NCBI GenBank assembly: GCA_951804985.1
Contig: OX638130.1
Span: 6,062,791 to 6,126,790 of the forward strand
Source of the DNA: Dryomyza anilis
Lineage: Eukaryota; Arthropoda; Insecta; Diptera; Dryomyzidae
DNA length: 64,000 nucleotides
Direction: 5' to 3'
A model generated the notes under the pieces. That model was not told where the DNA came from, did no database searches, and worked only from the letters and a program-made list of their open reading frames with translations. Of this stretch, positions 35,010 to 45,467 are shown piece by piece; positions within the stretch are counted from its first letter, which is position 1; each line of letters begins with the position of its first letter. A program made the position numbers and the translations under genes.

Positions 35010-37382
35010 TCACAACGTTGTAGTCCAAGTATAATCCTCGACTTTCACAATAGTCGTAACTTGATTCGTTGCCGTCTGCAATTTACTGCCTACCGTATCC
35101 AACACGGACTGCTGTTGTTCGCCATCAGCTGCCTGGCCGACACAACGCTTACGATGCGCCTGCAAATTTGCGCTATGCCGTTTAAAACGTTTGCCACAAC
35201 TACAGCGTACATGCTGTGACTCCGTACGATGTATCCGCCGATGTCCATACAAAAGCTTAGCATTCGTAAATGACTTACCACAAATATCGCACATTTTGTC
35301 GCGTATACCAAGATGCATTTTCTGATGCAGACGCAACAGGCCGGCCGTATAGTAGGCGTGTTTACAGAGCTCACATTGAAATGGTTTCACTTTGGTGTGG
35401 GTGCGTCCATGACGAAACCAAGTAGTATAATTACGAAATGTTTTGCCACACGTAGCACACATATAGGGTCGTTCATTGGTGTGCATACGACGATGGTTCT
35501 GTAGTTTGGCGGCGCTTGCACAACGTTTTCCACAATCTTCACAAGTATAAATGCGTGTCTCCATGATGGTAACCGGCGGCTATAACATATATAATATAAA
35601 AATAATGAAAAAGTAGTAATTTTGACAAACTCAACCTCGCTATGCGTCTCATTTTCCTCATCAAGAAACAACAACTTTTCATAGTACCATACACGGTTTT
35701 TGTGCAGCAGCCCCTTTTCTGCTGCAATTTTTTTTAGTTTTTGTTCATTGTGGAATTCGGCACGCAGTCGCGACAACAGCAAGCCGACATTTCTATGGGT
35801 AAACTTTTGCTCGGGAAATGATTTGCTGAGCGATTTTATCATCGAGACTATGACAATGCGTCGTTTTCTATAGTTGCCATGCAACGGATGCTGTTGTTGC
35901 CAAATCATGGGGTTTTGTTTAAGCAGATGAATGAGTTGCAGCACGAGCTCTCGATTGTCCGATTTCAATTCGGCGGGTTCCAGTTTGAGCTATTTGAGTT
36001 GTGAATAAAAGTTAATTATCTACGGCAATTTGGATTTTTCTCAATTCCACTTGGAAGTTGTGTAGTTGTCCAAATTAAATTCAGATATTTTTTTTAAATT
36101 GAGAAAATTGCAAATGAAATAGGGATTTCAAAATGGAAATTCAAATAGAATTGGGATTTTATATAGCAGGAAAACAAATTTGTCTTTAGAAAAATAAGTA
36201 AATCAACATCTTTGAAATAATAAACATGTAATAGATGCGTTATACAATTGCAAATATGATTTAAAAGCAAATTACGTACTTTAACGCATGATACATTTTC
36301 CTGTAAAACTGACGACGGCTGCGATAAATGCATTTCCTCATTTGTGTTAGACAATTCCAGTGGATTCTCACACGTATATAGCAAGCTATGCACATGTTGG
36401 CTCCTAACATGTTCTGCAAAGCTCAATAGATCCCAGTAGATGGCCTCGCAATGTGTACAATTCAAGGCAAAGGTGTCATCATCAATGTCCATAGTGATTT
36501 CGCCACATTTGCGTGTCGAGTGTTGGTCTAATGAGCAGCTACATATATAATAAATTAAAAATATATACAATTTCTGGCTATATTTGCTTAAGTTGAACAT
36601 AGACTGTAGTTTGAATTTAATGAAACTATTAAAAAGTATTCGCTAATGAATAACATACTATATAATGTTAGTCAAAAGAAAACCTACTCATTCGTTTGCA
36701 TTTCCACATCTATGAGTGGCTCTTCATCCGGCGGAATTGTATTCTGGGCTTTCTTGAGCAAACGTTGACTGCGTTTAGTCTGTCTCTTCGCTGCACGAAT
36801 TTGTATAAGTTGACTAAAATAAAAATAATTATAAATAATTTAAGTTTTTTTGCCATTAATAGGCTTTAAGATTATGAATTGAATAAAAAAAATCCTAAAT
36901 CAAATTTTTATATACCACCTTTCTTCGTAGGCTTCCAGCGCCTCTGCGACCAGACGTTTGCGCGTCGCTTCGTCCATAGCCTGTTTTTCCTCCTGCTCCT
37001 GCTGCGTCTCCTCCTTTATCTTCTTTTCATTCTCCTCGATCGGCTGCTTTAAAACTTGGTCCACTTTAATAGAATCTTCATCATTATGCGCCGCCGCAGC
37101 AGCTGTTGGCAACTTCAGCGACGGTACTGCATCTGGTTTAATTTTACGTTTGGCCATTGGCACATTCATTATAACATCCTGCACACGCCAGGCATCATTC
37201 GCAAAATGTTCGGAGCATATGAATTTTTTTGTCTGCGTATTGCAGCCGATGAGTTGATTCCATTGTTGAAGCTTCACTGGATCTCGTGGAAATATTAAAT
37301 ATTTGCCATCGTAGTAGGTGCCTTTACTGGCATAGCGATCGTTTGTGTTGTCACAGCCACGTACGCCACAGCGATAGGTCAT
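35010..37382 (-). CDS. THAP-MADF-C2H2 zinc-finger protein (predicted fusion)
   Basis: Five minus-strand exons join in frame: 37382-36919, 36813-36688, 36538-36280, 35989-35636 and 35579-35010, giving 590 residues. Order: THAP zinc finger (residues 1-~85; CGVRGCDN, a WNQLIG motif, FICSEHF), a charged coiled-coil linker (EETQQEQEEKQ), the C-G-E-I module with C-x2-C-x12-H-x4-H (residues ~207-250), MADF (~290-390), four classic C2H2 fingers and a degenerate fifth, ending VEDYTWTTTL. It should be a nuclear DNA-binding regulator. Exon 2 can be read to a TAG at 36684-36686, but the donor GA|GTAGGT just before it joins exon 3 exactly in phase. No promoter room or polyadenylation signal lies between, so one gene is favoured. 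The alternative is a 197-residue THAP protein plus a separate gene. Confidence 0.75.
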
Positions 37383-37460
37383 TCTGTTCGGAATTGATAA
37401 ATTGTAATTTTTTTAAAAAATCACTAAAAATGTGTGACTTAAATTCGTCGAAATCCAGCA

Positions 37461-37478
37461 GACTGACGTCATATATAC
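37461..37478 (-). promoter_or_regulatory. Putative promoter of the THAP-MADF-C2H2 gene: CRE-like site, initiator, TATA-like run
   Basis: Read on the minus strand, GTATATATGACGTCAGTCTG contains a TATA-like run, the palindromic CRE TGACGTCA (37464-37471) and an overlapping fly-type initiator TCAGTC (37466-37461). The initiator lies ~80 bp upstream of the ATG. The TATA-like run is too close to the initiator to be certain. No expression data are available. Confidence 0.4.
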
Positions 37479-38344
37479 GTGTTTTGATTGAGTGCTGTCA
37501 CACTCAGTTGCTGTCAAGTGTTGCCATATTGTACAGGGTGACTACAATAATTAATTTATGCATTGTGCGTCCTAGCCAAAAAAAAAAAAAGTCCTAAAGG
37601 TTCATCTGGTCTTATATATATATATCGTTATGCAACAAAAACAAAGAAAAAAGAATGCATATGCAGCAAAACAATGTTGGGTAAACATGTTAATGCATGA
37701 AAATGGCGCTTTTAGAAAATCTTGGAGTTCATTTTACCACAAAATACCATAGCTTTTAAAAATAACCATGGGAATTACCTTTCTCACAGAATATAAAAAT
37801 TACTAGATATAAGATAGTGATGCATGTGGGACTTTTCAGAATACGATACATACGGTGTGTGGGAGTACATTCTCGTACGAAATTGAATTAAAGATTCTTT
37901 AATCAAAATTGCACCATTAAATTCCCATGTGACTTTCCTTGTTCATTTCATAACTTTAGAATACAAAATATAAATAAATAAAACTGAATTTGTATTCAAT
38001 TAACTTAAAATGTACAATTGCTTATTTTGGTTTTATTGATATTTTCGTAAAATATATTAGAGCTTAACTCTAGAGCATGATAAGACATATCTTTGTAGAA
38101 TCTCTCATGATTTCTTCGAATTTATTTTCACAACAAATTTTCAAATTATCTTATTATTTGTAAGTACTCTATTTATTGCACAATTATAGAGCATAGTTCC
38201 GGCTTTCATCGTACAATTTTTTTAAATAAATTTTGTTTCAATCAAAAACCGCAACATGGCCTATAGTAATAATTTTTGTGATGTTTAAAAATGATGTTCA
38301 AAAATACAAAATTAATTTCTATATCGATTGAGATTATTATAAAT
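37479..38344. other. Intergenic DNA, no gene seen
   Basis: AT-rich sequence with a short (TA)n run near 37612-37626. An 68-codon frame at 38242-38448 (-) overlaps the MITE cluster and is rejected. Confidence 0.4.
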
Positions 38345-39465
38345 TTAAAGTGTGTGCAAATTTGTCTAAATTTGCAAACTAAATTGTTGGTCGTTATCGG
38401 TAATGTAGTGTTTTCATAATCGTACAATTTGCGCAGCACCATGAACACTCACTACCGACAACTTTCAGCAATTAAGGGTGTGTGCGAGTTAGACAAAATT
38501 TAAAAATACTTTCTAAATTTCTAGTGAATTTCAAAAAGGTGGTGTGTTAGTTCAACAATAGTGTTAAACGCTATATTATCGATCACTTTCAAAACTGTTC
38601 ATAAAATTGAGCAATTTAACCGAATTCGCACACATTCACATTACATTTATAATAGTATTAACTTGTATGTGAAAACTATGTTCATTAGATCTATTTTGTA
38701 TTAAGGGTGTGTGCGAATTCGACTAAATTACTGACTAAACTAAATTTTGTAGGTAATGCAGTGTTCGACTTTTCAATTTAGCAAATTTTCGAGCAGACTA
38801 AATTGAACTAAATTGGATGACAGCAAACAGACATATGATAATCAATTGATTATAAACTTTAACAATTACCGGTTACCGAGTGGCGATCGAATGAAAATCC
38901 GTTCAATTTAGTTTAGTCAGCAAATTAGTCGAATTCGCACACACCCTAAGAATCTAAAAAAAAAGAACTTAATTAACTAACTTAACTTGTATGTGAAGTT
39001 TATGTGATGTATGTGAAAAATAACAAATAAAAAAAATCAACTTTTACTTTTTAAAAATACAAAACAAAATTCTATAATGTTTTAGATTACTATAGAATCT
39101 TTATACATTTAGGATGTGTGCGTGTTTAGCTAAATTTGCAAACTAAACTAAATTGTTGGACGTTAGCGGTAAAGCAGTGTATTGATCATCGAACAATTTA
39201 ACACTGCATTACCGACGACGTTGATGCATTTTGGGTGTGTGCGAGTTTGTTTAAATTTGAACACTAAATTTTGTTGGTAACGCAGTGTTCACTATGACAT
39301 TTATTTCATTTTAGAGCAATCTAAGTTAAAGTAAATTGGATGACAGCGAACACAGATGATAGATAATCTATTGATTATCGAATTTCGGTTCTCAAATAGC
39401 GATCGACTTAAAACCCTACAATTTAGTTTCGTCTTCAAATTTAGACCAACTCGCACACATCCTCT
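38345..39465. mobile_element. Cluster of MITEs with GGGTGTGTGCGA termini
   Basis: At least four related elements lie side by side. Boundaries are about 38346-38476, 38475-38645, 38705-38946 and 39112-39465, the last being two adjacent copies (39112-39232 and 39233-39462). All carry GGRTGTGTGCGARTT followed by CTAAATTTGCAAACTAAACT-type sequence at an end. Internal parts such as 'ggtaatgcagtgttc' and 'ggatgacagc' are shared. One more fragment is at 43858-43952. None encodes protein. Confidence 0.8.
38705..38946. mobile_element. Best-preserved MITE of the GGGTGTGTGCGA family
   Basis: The 242-bp element starts GGGTGTGTGCGAATTCGACT and its reverse-complemented right end is the same for 20 bp. The match continues through 'gactaaactaaatt' for about 40 bp. 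It is flanked by TAA at 38702-38704 and 38947-38949, a 3-bp duplication typical of PIF/Harbinger elements. Confidence 0.85.
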
Positions 39466-39580
39466 ATTAATATTAATTTTATATAAGGAGCTGTTATAAT
39501 CTTAAAACATATAATGCATCAACTATTTACATGCTATTTCGCGAACATATTATGTCCTTAAAATCCAAAAACTTATCCAA

Positions 39581-41990
39581 CTAATGATTATCATCCACGC
39601 CAGCGCCACCACTTATAGTGGTGCCATGCGACTTCATGTGTCCACTTAGACCTGCATATTGCGCAAAATCCTTGCCACATATTTTGCACTGATACTTCTT
39701 CTTCTCGGCATGAATCTGCTTGTGTTGCCGCAGGTATTTGGAGCTGGTGAAAGCCTTGCCACAGATGTTGCACACCTTATCGCGTACATTCAGATGCGCC
39801 TTCATGTGCTCCGTCAGTTTGTTGTTCTCGTAGAAGGCCTTATTGCACAGCGTACAAACGTGACCGGGCCGCTTCTGATGACGCCGCATGTGCGCATCAA
39901 AAAATGACCAAGTGCGAAACGATTGACCACAAATCTCACAGAAATATGGTTTTTCCCCAGTATGATAGCGCATGTGTACATTGATATCTGTAGTCGTAGC
40001 ATAGCGCTTACCACATACCTTACACTCGAACGGATAGTCACGCGTATGACGTCGCAAATGCACCGTACAATTGCCCACCTTCATGAAGCCACGATTGCAG
40101 ATGGGACAAACAAATGGCATAGAGCCATCATGCTTGGATTTATGTATGCGATACTGATCGGCGCCATTGAAAGTTTCCGCACAAAATTCACATTTAAAGG
40201 GTCCGACATTGTCGACGAGAAAAGCTATCTGTTCAAAGTATTTGGATGCGGCTACAAATGTTTTTTGTGTGCGTTCGCATTGTAGCTGTCGATGTTTCTC
40301 CTGCGTACAGGCGTAACGTATGCGATAGAGTTTCTTTTGCAGCTCCTCTGGTGTGACGACAAGTTGCATTTTATTCTTTAACGCCTGCAGCATTTCATTC
40401 AATGCATCTGTGCGCTGCGCCTTGAAACGGAAGCCAATGTGTTGCATATCCCAGAGGCAGGGATAACTTTTGTATGTCTCGATCAGTTCGATGTTTTGTG
40501 CGTGCGTCATATTGGGAAGTGGCAGTGCGGGTTTCTCATTGGCCAATGCTTTGGCGCCCTACAATTAAAAAAAAAAAAATATAGAAAATTCAATTTTTCA
40601 CAAAATTCAATTTTCACTAAAAATTCAATTTTCTCTAATAGATCAAATTTTCCTTAAAAATTCTATATTTTTCAAATAAATTAAAATTTATACTTTCGAA
40701 TTTTTTCATTAAAAAATTCAAATTTTCACTTAAAATCAAAAATTTCACTAAAAATAAAAAAAATCATTGAAAATTATTTTTTTCTCATAATTTAAATTTT
40801 CAGTAATTTTTTAATTCAAAAACTATTTTAGGATAACTTACTCTCTTATTGCGCGGCTTGTACTTAATGCCTTTGTTTAAAAATGTCAATTTCTCAAAAT
40901 ACCAGCAATGCGTAAATGTTTCGTTCTTCGTCTCGGCCAGTTTTTCCAATTGCAATTCGCTGCGGTACTTATAGCGTAACTTCTTAATGCGTTCCCCTAT
41001 CGCTTTCGGACTCAGCGTAACACTCAGTTTCTTTTTTAAAGTCTGTGAAATTTTTTTCAAAGCATCATCACGTTTTTTGCGATTTTTTGCATGTGCATTA
41101 CTAGGATCCCAGAGTATGGGATGCGCAGCATAGCCGGCAATAAGCGCTAGCATTAGCTGCTTGTCTTCAACATCATCGGATTCATCCGCAGCTTCGTCGT
41201 CGTCGGCATTTTCGTCGTCATCATCATCATTCTAACCAAAAGAAAAGTTTTATTAATTTTTGCATTCATTTAATAATTTATGACAGCCTACATCCGACTC
41301 GGTTTCCATTTCCGTTTCTGTATCACTGCTTTGCATCAGCGCATCTACAGCATGCTGAAAATATATTTAAAAAATTTAAAATTCTATAAATTAAACATTG
41401 TCGTCATCATACTTCATCTTCGCATGATTCCTCTATTGTTTCATTGAATGGCTCCTCCTCTTCCTCTTTTGTCTGCTGCAGTGCATCCAAGTTGTGCTCA
41501 GTACCGTCTGTTTCCTGTTTCACATGTATGACACACATGGGAGGCGGTTCCTTCTGCGCTGCTCTTACACTCATTGGTGCCTCCAGCAAAGGATCTACAT
41601 ATTGCGTGCTCTCATCCGTATCATGCTGCAATATAAATTCGTTTATTTAAAATTACATTTTACATAAGCACAAACCTTTATATTCGCAATTTCAGCGACT
41701 TTTTCAGTTACTAGTTGTCTGAGTTCCAGATAATTCCTGTGATGCGCCTCTAATTCTGCTTCCTGCTGCTCCTCCTCTTGCTTCGTATATTCTGCATTGA
41801 TATCAGACAACTCACCATTGTGTTGCTGCTCCAAGTGCAGCACAAATGCTTCCAATTGCAAACAAATAGTTGTGCAAAATAAACAATTAAGCGCATAAAT
41901 TCGTTTGCCCACTTGAACGGCGCATGTTATTTCACCGCATTTATCGAAATTCGTTTGCAGCACTGTGTGCTTTTGTACGAGCGCAGCCAT
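39581..41990 (-). CDS. Double-MADF C2H2 zinc-finger protein
   Basis: Five minus-strand exons, all with phase-0 introns, encode 652 residues: 41990-41676, 41625-41413, 41354-41292, 41231-40842 and 40558-39581. The N terminus (MAALVQKHTVL) leads into the C-G-E-I module with C-x2-C-x12-H-x4-H (residues ~18-57). A long acidic linker includes KEEEEEP, NDDDDDEN and similar runs. MADF 1 covers about AAHPILWDPSNAHAKNR to HCWYFEKLTFL, and MADF 2 about NIELIETYKSYPCLWDMQ to KYFEQIAFL. Seven C2H2 fingers follow, with HTRDYPF and HTGEKPY linkers, and the tail ends GGAGVDDNH. Two MADF domains in one chain are unusual in this group. A nuclear DNA-binding role is inferred from the domains. It lies head to head with the first GHITM gene, 861 bp apart. 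Confidence 0.85.
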
Positions 41991-42851
41991 GCTTGGTTTA
42001 TTTCATGCAATATTTGTATGTTATTATTTTTATAAACAATTTAATAAAATAAAAATTATTTAATATTAGCACCTAAACAAAACTAATGCACTTTTCGCGA
42101 GGTATGTTCAACACAATCTTTATTTTCATTCGCAACAGGGTTGCAGTTTTTTGGCAACGCCATTAAAATATTTATTTTCTAATTTTAATTTTCCGTTTTC
42201 ATAAATTTAAAATTTTGTGATGATTTCAGAGATTTCAAGATAATTTTACCATTTGCAGGCATTAAACGATTTTGTGGTAATTATTAAAAATGTTTGAGTA
42301 TTTTGTACGTTTTAATATAAGTGAAATATTTTGTCAGGAATGGAATCGCGACTATAGTTTCAATGATAGTTGTGAACGATAGCAGATTCTTGCTTCACGT
42401 AACTTGGTATCGACACTATCGTTTTGATACGTGATTGTCTACTTTCTGCTAAGAATATTTGTATTATTTAAATCGTTTAGTCGAAATGAAGTGACTTTTA
42501 AATAAAAAAAAAAAATACGAAAAATATTTAGTTACAAATTTAAATTTTTTTAACGCAACCCTGTATTGTTATTCCGCATAAGTTGGCAACGCACACAATA
42601 TTGCAAATTTGTTTTGACAGTGACTGCTACTATTTGACTGAACACAGTCCACACAGGAAATATAAGCAAAACCAGAAAATGTCCACTCAAAATTTTTGTT
42701 ATATTTTTGAAATTTAAAAACACGTAAGCACAAATTAATGACAATTTATATAGAAACACAAAAAAGAAACGCAATAAATTAGTGCAAAATTGAAAATTTT
42801 CAGTAATAGTTGCCATTCATTGAATTGCGAAATATTTCATCACAATTGAAG
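41991..42851. promoter_or_regulatory. Shared 5' region of the double-MADF gene and GHITM copy 1
   Basis: This divergent intergenic region must carry both promoters. It includes several short 'gttgccaac' and 'aactatcgttttgat'-like words. A probable 5' untranslated intron of GHITM copy 1 runs from the donor AACAC|GTAAGC at 42724 to the acceptor TTTTCAG at 42803. A matching donor, AACAC|GTAAGT, lies upstream of copy 2 (45356). I cannot place the transcription starts exactly. Confidence 0.5.
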
Positions 42852-44912
42852 ATGTTACGAGTAGCACTAACTATGCCTCTGCGCATAGGAACGCCAATGC
42901 AATGTTCCATGCTGAAGCAGACGCTATTTACGCCAAAATTGAAAGGCACAACACGCAATATTGTGCGAAATTATTCGCGTAATCCACGCGATCCACCAAC
43001 GCGTATCGATACGCATCGCAGTCCCACATTGAAGGAGCAGATGATGGCGCCACCATCAGCCAATGGTAAGCGATGAGAATTTCTGCAATTGATAGATATA
43101 TTTATTTAAATCCATCTCCTTCAGCTTATGGTCTGGGAAAAGGAGCAGCTGCCGGTGCTGCTGCAATTGGTTTGGGTGCCTTGTGCTTCTACGGCGTTGG
43201 ACTCGGCAATGAAACGAATGCGTACAACAACTCTATGTAAGTACAGCAAGGAGAGCAACAACATTTCCATGTTGAACTTGGAAATTTTCAAACTTTTCAA
43301 AAAGTTTTTAAACATTTAATAAACATTTGATTTTAAAAAATGCAAAATTTAAATGATAAAAGTAAAATTGAATTCTTAAAAAATCAAAAAATTAATTTCA
43401 AAATAGTTAATCTTATGACAGAAATTGAATACAGATTATTATACAGATTATAATTATTAAATTAAATAATATTTCTGAAAATCAAATGACAAAATTTATC
43501 TGAAAATTCAATATTAAACGAATTTACAATTAATAGTTTTTTACTATTGAAATTATCCAATAAGATAAATTATTATTTTAATCGGTAATAATTGATTGAC
43601 CAAATTTAATATGTTTTATGTATTTTTTCCAGTGTTGTAAAATTTATATTTAATAAGCTTAAATTCAATTCAGAATACTTATAAGCATTCGGAAAATATT
43701 TTTCAAAATAACAAATAAAAATAAATCAAAATAATTCAACATAGTCAAATTGACTTCAACATGGTAACAATTAAATTATGATTAATCAAAACCTTTACAT
43801 GAAATAACTTAAAAATCAAGTAAACTATTTGAATTTGAAAATAAATGTCTGAAAGCTTTGCGTAATACAGTGTTCATGGTGTTGTGTCGATAAACACAGT
43901 TTTATCGATACACTTAGTTTAGTTTGCAAATTTAGACAAACTCGCACACATCCTTAATTTAAATTTTAATTATAAACCTAATCAAAAATTATGTAGTTTT
44001 TTATGTTGCATTAAATAAACACTAAATAATTGCAGGTTGTGGCCACAATATGTGCGCGATCGCATTCACACAACATACGGTTACTTTGGCGCTTCGATTG
44101 CCATCACCGCCTCCAGCTCAGTGGCCGTCTTTCGTTCACCGCGTTTGCTCTCCTTAGTATCACGAAATGGTTTGATGGTAAGTACAGCTTAAAATCTGTT
44201 TAAAAAATATTAATTATAATTACAATTTGCAGTCGATGGTCGCAACCTTTGCTGTAATGATTGGCACTGGCGCGATTGCACAGTCGATGGAGTATACGCC
44301 CGGCATTGGTCCGAAACAACTGGCCTGGGCGCTCCATTGTGCTGTGTTGGGCGCAGTTATAGCACCGCTTTGTGTCATCGGTGGTCCCATTTTGACTAGA
44401 GCTGCAATGTATACCACGGGTATTGTAGGCGGTTTATCGACAATTGCAGTTTGTGCGCCTAGCGATAAGTTTCTATATATGGGTGGCCCCTTGGCTATCG
44501 GTTTAGGTTTTGTATTTGCTGCATCGTTGGCTTCCATGTGGTTGCCACCAACTACTGCAATAGGCGCGGGTAAGATTTTTTTAAATTGTAAAATTTTAAA
44601 AATTGATATTTAAATTATATTTTATTTTGGAAGGTTTGGCCTCTTTGTCGCTTTACGGTGGCCTTATACTTTTTAGCGGCTTTTTGCTTTTCGACACGCA
44701 GCGTATTATACGCAAGGCTGAGACTTATCCCACTCATTTCTCTGTGCCTTATGATCCGATTAATGCGTAATTATTGGTTTTATATTTTTTTAATTGCAAT
44801 TTTTGACTTTTTAAACTATTTTAGGAGTCTTTCAATTTATATGGACACCTTGAACATCTTTATTAGAATCGCTATGATCTTGGCGGGTGGTGGTGGCAAT
44901 CAGCGCCGTTAA
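42852..44912 (+). CDS. GHITM: GHITM/TMBIM5-like inner mitochondrial membrane protein, copy 1
   Basis: Six exons encode 341 residues: 42852-43065, 43125-43236, 44036-44177, 44233-44569, 44634-44766 and 44825-44912. The N terminus (MLRVALTMPLRIGTPMQ... with many Arg and no acidic residues at first) looks like a mitochondrial transit peptide. Hydrophobic segments of the Bax-inhibitor-1/TMBIM family follow, such as GAAAIGLGALCFYG, ATFAVMIGTGAIAQS, LYGGLILFSGFLLFDT. The C terminus is SLSIYMDTLNIFIRIAMILA. In mammals GHITM/MICS1/TMBIM5 acts in the inner membrane in cristae structure and cation exchange. Intron 2 (799 bp) holds a MITE fragment at 43858-43952. The start was chosen by comparison with copy 2; an upstream in-frame region is non-ATG. 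Confidence 0.9.
43858..43952. mobile_element. MITE fragment in intron 2 of GHITM copy 1
   Basis: The stretch ends with 'ttagacaaactcgcacacatcc', the terminal sequence of the GGGTGTGTGCGA family, and contains 'tttagtttgcaaatt'. Only about one end is present. Between them 'gtgtcgataaacaca' and 'ttttatcgatacac' form a small hairpin. Confidence 0.65.
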
Positions 44913-45467
44913 ACTGCTAATATTTAAAAAAAAAATATGCTAATCTAAATCTAATTTACTTTGCTGCTTTAGTATAAATATGTGATGTAAAAATTAAAAC
45001 AAAAATAGATAATCTTTAATGAAATAAATATAACTTCAAAAAATAATAATTATGAAATTTTAGTTTTATATTGTTGGTTTTACATTTTTAACTTAAAATA
45101 TATGTATTATTAAAGGTATATTTTTATTTTAAATGAAAGTTAGATCATAAAATTATATTCCTATATTTATTTTTAGCAGGGTTATAATAATATAGGAAAG
45201 TAGTTAAATTGTAGTTTTTATAATGAAATGGCAACCCTGTGTGCCAAATGAGTTTCGCAATTTCTATTTATTTTTGCTAACATTTTGATTCAGTACTAGA
45301 AATTTCCGCGAAACAACATCCAAATTTTGGATATATTTGTGCAATTTAAAAACACGTAAGTAAAAATTAAAAATACGTACTGTGTACGGTGACAAGTAGA
45401 TAATCGTCATATATTTTTTTACAAATAGTTTCATTTCATCAAACACGAATTTCATCACAAACGAAAA

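Noticed and set aside
36094..36600. A start codon at 36600 for the MADF-C2H2 part of the THAP gene.
   Set aside because: The first ~20 codons are AT-rich and end in a perfect acceptor (TATATATGTAG), so they are intron, and no promoter fits in the remaining ~85 bp.
36684..37382. A separate 197-residue THAP gene ending at TAG 36684.
   Set aside because: Possible, but the next exon joins in exact phase over the donor 2 bp upstream and there is no room or signal for a gene end; kept as the alternative model.
44220..44537. Antisense frames of about 105 codons in exon 4 of both GHITM copies.
   Set aside because: They are present only because the coding strand has biased codons; both are antisense images of the same exon.
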